Assembly (NCBI GenBank): GCA_009785015.1
Contig: WQXD01000198.1
Span: 1-6,897, forward strand
Length of the DNA stretch: 6,897 nucleotides
Direction of reading: 5' to 3'
Source: Oscillospiraceae bacterium
Lineage (GTDB): Bacteria > Bacillota_A > Clostridia > Oscillospirales > WRJC01
Shown: one piece after another, positions 1-5,523 of the stretch
How the letters are laid out: every line of letters begins with the position of its first letter
Numbering within the stretch: the first letter of the stretch is position 1
Made by a program: the position numbers and the translations under genes
The notes under the pieces: generated by a model
Told to the model about the DNA's origin: nothing
Seen by the model: the letters and a program-made list of their open reading frames with translations, nothing else
The model's database searches: none

Positions 1-138
1 CATTCCACCACCGTGGACGCCATGGAGCGCGCGATACCCGACCTGATCGCTTCGGGATATACGCTGCTCACAGTCTCGGAGATGTTCGGCGCCATGGAAC
101 CGGGGCTCGTATATTACAACAGGGGATATTGGAAATGA
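1..138 (+). CDS. Polysaccharide deacetylase (NodB-type), C-terminal end only
   Basis: Only the last 45 codons and the TGA stop lie in the window. The reading frame starts with HSTTVDAMERAIPDLIASGY, followed by TLLTVSEMF. This is the closing motif of the NodB/carbohydrate esterase 4 fold: a His-rich strand, then T-x-x-A-(x)-P-x-L-I-x-x-G-Y and a hydrophobic T-V-S-E strand. Such enzymes remove N- or O-acetyl groups from peptidoglycan, chitin-like or capsular polysaccharides, usually outside the cell. The catalytic Asp and zinc-binding residues lie upstream of the window, so activity and substrate cannot be judged. The stop codon overlaps the start of the SGNH hydrolase gene (ATGA), which implies translational coupling and a shared job on an acylated surface polymer. 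The family call is fairly secure; the exact substrate is unknown. Confidence 0.78.
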   Translation, partial: HSTTVDAMERAIPDLIASGYTLLTVSEMFGAMEPGLVYYNRGYWK

Positions 139-1283
139 ACAAAAAAAATTTATACGTTGTCTGCGCCGCGGCAGCGGCCAGCGCCGCCGCCGCGATTTTC
201 GGCTTTGCGTTGTTATGCGCGGACAAAACGCCTGAGGCCGGGGATTTTGAATTGTCCGTTTTGGCAAAAACCGGACATGAGATGCAGCGCTCCGCTTTTT
301 TGGAGGAAGAGATATCCTCCTGGAAAAAAGAAAACCCGGCCCCGCCGCCAACCGACCCCCCCGAAACAACCGCTCCCGAAACGGCCGAAATACCCGTGGG
401 CTCCGAAATGCAAACCCCGGACAAAACCCCCGCCGCCGAGGCGCTCATACTCAAAAAACTCATATCGCTGGCATCGGACCCGCCTCCCCCGCCGCCTCCC
501 ACAACCGAAACTCCGACCGCCGCTCCCCCGCCTCCGGCCGCTCCACCGTCCGAACCCCCGGCCGTTTCCCCGCCTCCGGTTCCGGTCGAACCTCCGCCGG
601 CTGAAACTGCCCCGCCTGCCCAAAGCAAACCGGATTGGGGAATTTCGGCAAGTGACGCCATACCCGAGCCCTATGAATATTTCAGAAATATAATTTTGCT
701 CGGGGATTCGATGACTACGGGATTTGATATGTACAGGAGCGTGATAAAATACGAAGGCAAGGATGTTTTGAGGGATATAAACGTCATCGCCGTTGTGAGC
801 TATGGGGTAAACAACGCTTTAAGGGAAATATCAAATAAATCGATCCATCCCCTTTTTATGGGAAAACAAACCAGGCCCGAAGATATAATCGCCCAAAAAG
901 ACGCGAAATATGTCTGCATATGCTTGGGCATAAACGACATGGTCTGGCAGTCGGTGGATAATTTCATAGTCAATTACGCGATTCTCATCGACAGGATAAA
1001 GGAAAAAAGCCCGGATAAGACCATTGTCATAATGTCCCTGACGCCGGTCGTGGCCGGAAATCATGAAGGCAATTTGAACAATGCCAAAATAATGGAGGCA
1101 AACGACGCGCTTTTGCGGTTCGCCGCGGAAAACGGCATTCCGTTTGTCGATTACGCGGCGGCGCTCCGGGACGCCGGCAACAACTTGCCCCGGGAGCTTT
1201 CTTCTGACGGCTACTGCCATTTTACGATAGCCGCGTATAATAAGTTGGTGGAATATATGCTCACCCATCCCCTGCGGGATTAA
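135..1283 (+). CDS. Membrane-anchored, proline-rich SGNH/GDSL-family hydrolase
   Basis: A 382-residue protein starting at ATG 135, preceded by AGGGG at 121-125. A TTG six bases earlier is in frame but worse placed for that ribosome site. Residues 1-4 are charged and residues 6-28 form an Ala-rich hydrophobic signal or signal anchor; the Cys at 28 lacks a good lipobox. Residues 68-162 are a low-complexity Pro/Glu/Thr/Ala linker, including seven consecutive prolines (116-122), of the kind that spans a cell wall. The catalytic domain covers about 180-382: GDSMTTGFD gives nucleophile Ser192, Gly224 fits block II, GIND gives Asn267, and DGYCHFT gives Asp358 and His362. SGNH enzymes hydrolyse O-acyl esters of sugars, lipids or peptidoglycan, and some act as O-acetyltransferases. 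Coupling to a polysaccharide deacetylase points to surface-glycan deacylation (inference). The Asp-His spacing is one residue longer than the textbook DxxH. Confidence 0.85.
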   Translation: MNKKNLYVVCAAAAASAAAAIFGFALLCADKTPEAGDFELSVLAKTGHEMQRSAFLEEEISSWKKENPAPPPTDPPETTAPETAEIPVGSEMQTPDKTPAAEALILKKLISLASDPPPPPPPTTETPTAAPPPPAAPPSEPPAVSPPPVPVEPPPAETAPPAQSKPDWGISASDAIPEPYEYFRNIILLGDSMTTGFDMYRSVIKYEGKDVLRDINVIAVVSYGVNNALREISNKSIHPLFMGKQTRPEDIIAQKDAKYVCICLGINDMVWQSVDNFIVNYAILIDRIKEKSPDKTIVIMSLTPVVAGNHEGNLNNAKIMEANDALLRFAAENGIPFVDYAAALRDAGNNLPRELSSDGYCHFTIAAYNKLVEYMLTHPLRD

Positions 1284-1286
1284 AAT

Positions 1287-1913
1287 TTAAAATTTGGATA
1301 TCTTTTGTTTTTTGACTGCGGCAAGTACCGTGACCACCGCGGGGGCGGCCACCAAGGTGATAGCCGTTTCAGGGAGCATATACTGCGCGTTATACACCAA
1401 GGAATAAACCCACGCGCCCACCGTATTCACATATTCGTTCCAATTGCCCGCTTTCGTTATCGCGTACCATATCATAATCCCGGCGGCCACATGCGACATA
1501 TACCGCAGAACGCAAGCCAAAAGCACCGCAGCAAAAGCGAAAGCGATTTTTTTGCCGCGCTTTTTGGCTTTATCGATGGCAGAGCAAAAAAATCCCGCCG
1601 CCCCGAGCGCCGTAAAGGCAATAATGTAGTCGAGCAGCGCGCAGATTATCATACTTCGCGCTCCCGCCACCCCCCAGGCCGACAGCTTGGAAGCATCGAA
1701 CATAAATTGGGTCAGCGAATACGCAAACGCCGTTCCGAATCCCCAGGCGCACCCGTGCCTGAGCCCGATTATTATCACCGGCGCCATGGAAAACAAAGTC
1801 ACCGCCCCGCCCAAAGGGGCCTTGTAGATGACTGCATATTCAGACAGCACCGCCGCGAGCGCGATCATCACCGCGCACTCGGCCAAAACGCCCAGACTTT
1901 TTTGATTTCTCAC
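1287..1913 (-). CDS. thiT: ThiT, thiamin-specific substrate-binding (S) subunit of an ECF transporter
   Basis: This gene encodes a hydrophobic 208-residue protein with about six membrane segments. It matches the ThiT/YuaJ family: LAECAVMIALAAVLSEY near the N-terminus, the APLGGAVTLFSMAPVIIIG block (32-50), LLDYIIAF (93-100), RYMSHVAAGIMIW (137-149) and YSLVYNAQYMLPE (170-182). The Tyr/Asn/Trp/His positions in the last three blocks are where the family binds thiamin. ThiT captures thiamin and works with a shared energy-coupling module (EcfT plus two ATPases), which is not in this window. I chose GTG 1913 because it has AAGGA ten bases upstream. The in-frame GTG at 1964 would give 225 residues, but it lies inside the riboswitch terminator and has no ribosome site. 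The gene has its own promoter and TPP riboswitch, which agrees with the assignment. Its stop is 3 bp from the stop of the convergent SGNH gene. Confidence 0.93.
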   Translation of the reverse strand: MRNQKSLGVLAECAVMIALAAVLSEYAVIYKAPLGGAVTLFSMAPVIIIGLRHGCAWGFGTAFAYSLTQFMFDASKLSAWGVAGARSMIICALLDYIIAFTALGAAGFFCSAIDKAKKRGKKIAFAFAAVLLACVLRYMSHVAAGIMIWYAITKAGNWNEYVNTVGAWVYSLVYNAQYMLPETAITLVAAPAVVTVLAAVKKQKISKF

Positions 1914-1941
1914 AAAAACACCATCCTTAGAAATAATTTGG

Positions 1942-1972
1942 AAAAACCGCCTGAAATAATCCACGCGGTTTT
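1942..1972 (-). terminator. Intrinsic terminator of the thiT TPP riboswitch (expression platform)
   Basis: In the RNA sense the 5' arm AAAACCGC (1972-1965) pairs with GCGGUUUU (1950-1943). After a G-G mismatch an inner stem UGGA/UUCA closes a UUAU loop, and the stem runs into five U residues. It lies between the aptamer and the thiT ribosome site, as expected for transcriptional attenuation when TPP is bound. The U tract is short, and four of its residues can pair with the A tract, so strength is uncertain. Confidence 0.8.
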
Positions 1973-1982
1973 CGAAATATTC

Positions 1983-2013
1983 AAGGACGGCTCAAAATCC
2001 AAGCCAAATCCTT
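1983..2013 (-). other. Linker hairpin between TPP aptamer and terminator
   Basis: In the RNA sense AAGGA pairs with UCCUU, and inside it GGCUU pairs with GAGCC (last pair U-G) around a GGAUUUU loop. There is a three-base bulge on one side and a one-base bulge on the other. There is no U tract, so it is not itself a terminator. It may shorten the distance between the aptamer and the terminator. Function is inferred from position only. Confidence 0.5.
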
Positions 2014-2021
2014 ATCTGAAC

Positions 2022-2114
2022 ATAATCTCCCTACGTTGGCATTACCCATATCAGGTTATTAAGGGACAGCAGTTTTCAAAACTGGCATCTCAGCCTTTCG
2101 GCGCCCCCGATTAT
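2022..2114 (-). promoter_or_regulatory. TPP (thiamin pyrophosphate) riboswitch aptamer, THI-box
   Basis: Read on the minus strand, the conserved THI-box elements occur in order. They are P1 5' strand AUAAUC (2114-2109), GGGGGCGCC, then GGCUGAGAUGCC containing the invariant CUGAGA. A small accessory stem CAGUU-UUGA-AACUG follows, then CCC closing P2, ACCUGAUAUGGGUAAUGCCA (P4/P5, pyrophosphate sensor), ACGUAGGGA, and finally P1 3' strand GAUUAU (2027-2022), perfectly complementary to the 5' strand. The accessory stem after CUGAGA also occurs in some Bacillus THI boxes. The gene downstream is thiT, so the switch should shut off thiamin uptake when TPP is plentiful. The expression platform is the terminator at 1942-1972, so control is by premature transcription termination. 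Confidence 0.95.
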
Positions 2115-2128
2115 TTATTTGCGGTTTT
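2109..2128 (-). promoter_or_regulatory. Candidate antiterminator strand at the 5' end of the thiT transcript
   Basis: With the start site predicted near 2130, the transcript opens with AAAACCGC (2128-2121), AAAU, then AAAUAAUC (2116-2109). AAAACCGC is identical to the 5' arm of the terminator and complements its 3' arm (1950-1943). AAAUAAUC is perfectly complementary to GAUUAUUU in the terminator top (1961-1954). Together they make two 8-bp helices around a 4x3 internal loop. AUAAUC is also the P1 5' strand of the aptamer, so TPP binding would remove it from the alternative pairing. The complementarity is seen directly; its use as the antiterminator is inferred. Confidence 0.6.
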
Positions 2129-2136
2129 ATGTTTTC

Positions 2137-2165
2137 ATTGTACCACATTTAAAAAATTTTGTCAA
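2137..2165 (-). promoter_or_regulatory. Sigma-A promoter of thiT
   Basis: On the minus strand TTGACA (2165-2160), 17 bp, TACAAT (2142-2137). The predicted start is near 2130, so the aptamer begins about 16 nt into the transcript. The -35 box lies only 22 bp beyond the stop codon of the upstream oxidoreductase gene, and I see no terminator in between. Confidence 0.88.
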
Positions 2166-2187
2166 TACATTTTGCCGTAAAATCGCG

Positions 2188-3243
2188 TTATTCGAGCTCT
2201 TTTTTCATGCGCTCTATTATGTCCGGCATTTTTTGAGGGTCTGCGGGCAGGTATACCGGCTTTTTGTCCAGCGCGCTGACGCACAGCGCCTCGAGAATTT
2301 CATAGCCGTGATATGTTATCGAAATGTTGCACGGGTGGATTTTTGAATCGTCGTCGAGCCAGTTTACAAAATCCGTGAAATACGGCGTTTGGAGACCCGG
2401 CTCCTGTTCCCCCCAGGTTCCCCCCTGCTCGCCGGAAAGCTGTCCGTTTGTCAAAGCGCCCCAGGCCCCGTTCGTTTCGGCCCATACATATCCCCTCTCG
2501 CCGTACACCGTAAGCCTGTTGTCCACCCAAAAATTTTGGGGTTCGATGTTTTTAACGGTCGATTTCGACAGATATCCGTTTTCCAAAAACAGCCTCACGC
2601 CTCCGGCAAACGCCACTTGCCCCATTATATAATCGGGCGAAGGGTGGCTGTCTGCGAGCTTGCCCCTGCCGTGGACATGGCCCACGACCCAACTCGCGCG
2701 GTCGCCGCCGTTCGCCCAGAGCGCGTAGTCCATAAAATGCGTGCCCAGCTGCGACATCCACGCCTGAGTCGATACGTTCATCTGCGCTATGGCGCCGATT
2801 TCTTTTGAATCGATTATCTGTTTCAGTTTTTGCATGGAAGTGAGATACTTCTGCTGGTGGGATACTACCGTCTTTATATTGTTCTTTTCACACAATTCCG
2901 TTATTTCCGCCGCTTCCGAAAGCGAAGTCGCCATCGGCTTTTCGAATGCCATCGCCTTTATATTGTGTTTCACCGCGAGCTTGACCATATCCAATCTTAT
3001 GTGCGGCTGGGTCACGAACACAAATATATCCGGTTTTACCTCGGCGAGCATGGCGTCGGCGTCGGGATAAGCCCTTTTCGGGTCGATTTCGAATTCTTTC
3101 GCCATATAATCCAAGCGTTCTTTGTCGATATCGCATACAGCGGCCAATTCGAGCCTGTCCGAATTGCCTTTTATTCCCCTGAGATGCACCCTTCCGCGGT
3201 TTCCGAGCCCCGCCTGCGCCACCGTGTATTTTTTCTTTTCCAT
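2188..3243 (-). CDS. Gfo/Idh/MocA-family NAD(P)-dependent oxidoreductase
   Basis: A complete 351-residue protein, a normal length for the family. Residues 5-125 form a Rossmann domain: the dinucleotide-binding turn AGLGNRGRVH (11-20), then AAVCDID (34-40) with an acidic end of strand 2, which favours NAD over NADP, and the family hallmark EKP (101-103). The C-terminal alpha/beta substrate domain carries SHQQKY (128-133) and LGTHFMDYALW (166-176), where His169 and Asp172 are the likely catalytic or substrate-binding pair. Family members oxidise or reduce sugars, inositols and sugar derivatives in the cytoplasm; nothing here fixes the substrate. The ATG at 3243 follows AAAGGA about a dozen bases upstream and starts about 33 nt from the predicted transcription start. 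The gene has its own consensus promoter and appears monocistronic, though without a clear terminator before thiT. Confidence 0.92.
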   Translation of the reverse strand: MEKKKYTVAQAGLGNRGRVHLRGIKGNSDRLELAAVCDIDKERLDYMAKEFEIDPKRAYPDADAMLAEVKPDIFVFVTQPHIRLDMVKLAVKHNIKAMAFEKPMATSLSEAAEITELCEKNNIKTVVSHQQKYLTSMQKLKQIIDSKEIGAIAQMNVSTQAWMSQLGTHFMDYALWANGGDRASWVVGHVHGRGKLADSHPSPDYIMGQVAFAGGVRLFLENGYLSKSTVKNIEPQNFWVDNRLTVYGERGYVWAETNGAWGALTNGQLSGEQGGTWGEQEPGLQTPYFTDFVNWLDDDSKIHPCNISITYHGYEILEALCVSALDKKPVYLPADPQKMPDIIERMKKELE

Positions 3244-3282
3244 AAATTTATGCTTCCTTTCGTTTTTTTATTGACTATATAT

Positions 3283-3311
3283 ATTATACAACGCAAATTA
3301 ATTTTTGTCAA
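3283..3311 (-). promoter_or_regulatory. Sigma-A promoter of the Gfo/Idh/MocA oxidoreductase gene
   Basis: On the minus strand TTGACA (3311-3306), exactly 17 bp, TATAAT (3288-3283): a perfect consensus match. The start should be near 3276, giving a leader of about 33 nt. The 106 bp to the divergent rplM promoter (3312-3417) are AT-rich; I see no operator or RNA element there. Confidence 0.88.
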
Positions 3312-3417
3312 CAGGAAAAATCCGAAATGAAAACACAGCAAATATGCCCGTATCAAAAGAAAAACAAAGCAAAACGGAGATAATATAAAATTTTTCGTGT
3401 TTTTTCGCAAATCCCCC

Positions 3418-3446
3418 TTGACAAAACCCGAAAAATTTTATATAAT
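3418..3446 (+). promoter_or_regulatory. Sigma-A promoter of rplM-rpsI
   Basis: TTGACA (3418-3423), exactly 17 bp, TATAAT (3441-3446): a perfect consensus match, fitting a ribosomal protein operon. The start is expected near 3452, giving a leader of about 48 nt that ends in GGAGG (3486-3490). I could not fold a convincing L13-type autoregulatory structure in this leader. Confidence 0.9.
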
Positions 3447-3499
3447 ATACGAGTCGGAAATAATATTTAAGAATAATTTTAATACGGAGGAAAATTTTG

Positions 3500-3928
3500 A
3501 TGTCCAGTTTTATGGCAAAAAAAGAAACAATTGAACGAAAATGGTATGTTATCGACGCTGCGGGGACGCCGCTGGGCAAAACCGCCGTCAAAGCGGCGAC
3601 CATACTGCGCGGCAAGCACCGCCCCGAGTTCACTCCGCATGTGGACTGCGGCGAATTTGTCATCATAATCAATGCGGAAAAAGCCGTGCTCACGGGAAAC
3701 AAACTTTTTCAGAAGGTCTATTACCGCCACTCCGGCTATGTGGGCGGCCTGAAAGAGGAAAGCTATAAAGACATGATGAACCACCACCCCGAAAAAGCGG
3801 TGCGGCTCGCGGTCAAAGGCATGCTGCCGCACAACAAAATAGGCGATTTGAGTATAAACCGCCTCAAAATCTACAGGGGCCCCTCTCATAAGCAAGCGGC
3901 CCAGAAGCCTGTCCCATGCGAAATATAG
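3500..3928 (+). CDS. rplM: 50S ribosomal protein L13 (uL13)
   Basis: A 142-residue protein matching bacterial L13 end to end. It has [18 protein letters not shown] (12-29), [45 protein letters not shown], and the family signature [12 protein letters not shown] followed by RLKIYRG and a C-terminal AAQKP. L13 is an early-assembly protein of the large subunit, binding 23S rRNA. ATG 3500 is chosen because GGAGG ends nine bases before it. A second ATG at 3512 would begin at [11 protein letters not shown], and a TTG at 3497 is also in frame. The gene is followed after 40 bp by rpsI, the usual partner, and driven by a perfect promoter. No truA or large ribosomal-protein cluster adjoins it in this window. 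Confidence 0.98.
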   Translation: MSSFMAKKETIERKWYVIDAAGTPLGKTAVKAATILRGKHRPEFTPHVDCGEFVIIINAEKAVLTGNKLFQKVYYRHSGYVGGLKEESYKDMMNHHPEKAVRLAVKGMLPHNKIGDLSINRLKIYRGPSHKQAAQKPVPCEI

Positions 3929-3968
3929 CGAATCAAATAATATGTAATTTTAGGAGGAATATATCAAA

Positions 3969-4370
3969 ATGGCCATGCCTGTAAAACCTTATTTTTACGG
4001 AACGGGAAGAAGAAAGAAATCAATCGCGCGCGTTCGTCTGCTTCCGGGCAGCGGGGCGGTCAAAATAAATAAGAGGGACATAGACGACTACTTCGGCCTC
4101 GGGACGCTCAAGCTCATAGTCAACCAGCCGTTCGGCGTGACGGACAACGTCGGCAAATTCGATATTTTTTGCACGGTCACGGGCGGCGGCGTATCCGGCC
4201 AGGCGGGCGCCATACGGCTCGGCGTCGCGAGAGCGCTTTTGCAGTCGGATGAGGAATACCGGAGCACTCTCAAAAAGGCGGGCTTTCTGACCCGCGACCC
4301 GCGCATGAAGGAAAGAAAGAAATACGGGCTCAAAGCCGCGAGGCGCGCCCCGCAGTTCTCAAAAAGATAG
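3969..4370 (+). CDS. rpsI: 30S ribosomal protein S9 (uS9)
   Basis: A 133-residue protein with the full S9 pattern: [20 protein letters not shown] near the N-terminus, the signature [19 protein letters not shown] in the middle, [20 protein letters not shown], and the basic tail ending in QFSKR. In the ribosome the S9 C-terminal Lys-Arg tail reaches into the P site and contacts tRNA; that tail is intact here. AGGAGG (3952-3957) lies 11 bases before the ATG. It is cotranscribed with rplM across a 40-bp gap and followed 16 bp later by a strong intrinsic terminator. Confidence 0.98.
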   Translation: MAMPVKPYFYGTGRRKKSIARVRLLPGSGAVKINKRDIDDYFGLGTLKLIVNQPFGVTDNVGKFDIFCTVTGGGVSGQAGAIRLGVARALLQSDEEYRSTLKKAGFLTRDPRMKERKKYGLKAARRAPQFSKR

Positions 4371-4386
4371 TATATCCGCCATCGGC

Positions 4387-4425
4387 AAAACCGCGGAAGC
4401 GCGCGCTTCCGCGGTTTTTATTTTT
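4387..4425 (+). terminator. Strong intrinsic terminator after rpsI, probably bidirectional
   Basis: AAAACCGCGGAAGC (4387-4400) and its perfect complement (4405-4418) form a 14-bp stem around the loop GCGC, followed by a T-rich tract TTTTTATTTTT. Read on the other strand the hairpin is followed by UUUU, so it may also end the convergent alpha/beta hydrolase transcript, whose stop codon (4424-4426) overlaps the T-rich tract. Confidence 0.95.
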
Positions 4426-5452
4426 ATAAATTTCCCAAAAAAAACTCTACTCCTTCGTCCCCTTTGTCAAATTCGTGAACGCCGTCGAAAATCTTTATTT
4501 TCAGCGAATCGGCACAGTTTTCATCTTCGGCGTATTGCCGCAGCCTTTTTATATCCTCCCCGGCGGATTCCGGATCGAACAATTCGTCTTTTGCGGCTAT
4601 TTCTATATACAATTTTCTCGGAAGCACCAAATAACCCACTTCGGCGTCAAAAAAAGCGTTCGCCTGGTTGAAGTATGACCAGTCGTCGTTGAGGTATTTC
4701 AGGCGGTCGTTGAACCAGCACGACGAAAGCGCCGCTTTTATCCTCACATCCGCCGCCGCGGTGTGCAGCGCGTACATTCCGCCATAAGATACCCCGAGCA
4801 TTCCGATCCTGTTTTCATCGACGTCGTCGAGAGCCGAAAAATAATCGATGGACCGCATTATACAGTAAATTTCCAGGGCGGTTATGCTCCCGCCGTACAT
4901 TTTCAGTTTTTTGTCGATTGCGAGCCTGTTGTAATTTGCCCCCTTGTAAACATCCTGCCCCCATAAAAGCAGCTGCGGGGCGAAAACTTTTATGCCCTTT
5001 CGTATAATTCTCTGAACCAGATGATTATAGTTCGCCGAATCGAATATAAGCCCGCCGATGATCTCGGGAGTGCCAAGTCCCCCATGCTGCGCAATCACGA
5101 GCGCGTCTTTGCCTTTCGGGTTTTCCTTCGGCTCATACAATATCCCGTAAAACCAGAAATCCGGCATGACCTCCAATTGGAAGCGCGTCATGATCATATT
5201 GTCGTATTCGCCCAGATGTTCCTTTTTCGCGGTTATCCCGGTTTTTTCGTAACATTTGGAATTGTTGGCGCATGGCCCGCACGTGAGGGGATATCCAAGC
5301 ATACCGATATATTTTCCGCGCAGCGCTTCTTTGTCTTTCTCCTTGATCAAACGGTTATTCTTCGAGCCATATTTCAGATTTTCGAGCAGATTCTCTATAC
5401 TGCCCACGTATTCGTTCCGTTGCCTTAAATTTTCAACTTCAAAACCTGACAT
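4424..5452 (-). CDS. Alpha/beta hydrolase (dienelactone hydrolase / acetyl-xylan-esterase-like), N-terminal Cys cluster
   Basis: A 342-residue protein with no signal peptide, so probably cytoplasmic. Residues 1-95 are a family-atypical N-terminal region with TCGPCANNSKC (cysteines 58, 61 and 67). The hydrolase core follows: YGILYEP (102-108), ALVIAQHGGLG with an oxyanion-type HGG at 123-125, and a helical insert around 130-190. The nucleophile elbow is GVSYGG with Ser222; Asp289 or Asp293 in KDELFDP and His326 in DGVHEF complete a triad. The family cleaves esters, lactones or deacylates sugars; no substrate can be named. The ATG follows GGAAGGGAAAG by about ten bases. It is divergent from a polyol dehydrogenase operon with interlocked promoters, which suggests linked regulation, and it ends at the rpsI terminator. 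The alpha/beta-hydrolase call is firm, the subfamily is tentative. Confidence 0.85.
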   Translation of the reverse strand: MSGFEVENLRQRNEYVGSIENLLENLKYGSKNNRLIKEKDKEALRGKYIGMLGYPLTCGPCANNSKCYEKTGITAKKEHLGEYDNMIMTRFQLEVMPDFWFYGILYEPKENPKGKDALVIAQHGGLGTPEIIGGLIFDSANYNHLVQRIIRKGIKVFAPQLLLWGQDVYKGANYNRLAIDKKLKMYGGSITALEIYCIMRSIDYFSALDDVDENRIGMLGVSYGGMYALHTAAADVRIKAALSSCWFNDRLKYLNDDWSYFNQANAFFDAEVGYLVLPRKLYIEIAAKDELFDPESAGEDIKRLRQYAEDENCADSLKIKIFDGVHEFDKGDEGVEFFLGNL

Positions 5453-5491
5453 AAATTTTTTTCTTTCCCTTCCATAAATTTCTTTTTACTG

Positions 5492-5520
5492 TTGACAAAA
5501 CGAGCCGTATATGCTACACT
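5492..5520 (+). promoter_or_regulatory. Sigma-A promoter of the GatD-like dehydrogenase operon
   Basis: TTGACA (5492-5497), 17 bp, TACACT (5515-5520). The -10 box departs from consensus at two positions, so this is probably the weaker partner of the pair. The start should be near 5527, giving a leader of about 41 nt before ATG 5568. The first transcribed bases run through the promoter of the divergent hydrolase gene. Confidence 0.78.
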
Positions 5521-5523
5521 AAA

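Noticed and set aside
129..134. TTG start for the SGNH gene
   Set aside because: ATG 135 is better spaced from AGGGG and overlaps the upstream stop as ATGA, the usual coupled arrangement.
479..529. G-quadruplex on the minus strand of the Pro-rich segment
   Set aside because: There are four G runs, but one loop is over 20 bases; codon composition explains the pattern.
68..661. Long Gly-rich minus-strand reading frame opposite the SGNH gene
   Set aside because: It is the antisense of the Pro-rich linker (CCN codons read as GGN), has no ribosome site and no recognisable domain.
1305..2180. 291-codon plus-strand frame opposite thiT and its riboswitch
   Set aside because: Highly basic, His/Arg-rich, without domains; it crosses the aptamer and promoter of thiT, which are clearly functional on the other strand.
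3264..3290. TA-rich near-palindrome over the oxidoreductase promoter as an operator
   Set aside because: The symmetry is imperfect and mostly comes from TA repeats around the -10 box; not convincing as a protein site.
3447..3499. L13 leader-type autoregulatory RNA before rplM
   Set aside because: The leader is only about 48 nt and AT-rich; I could not form a stable, family-like structure.
5424..5475. Possible 16-codon upstream frame overlapping the hydrolase start (ATG at 5475 on the minus strand)
   Set aside because: No good ribosome site before it; it is probably chance in an A-rich leader.
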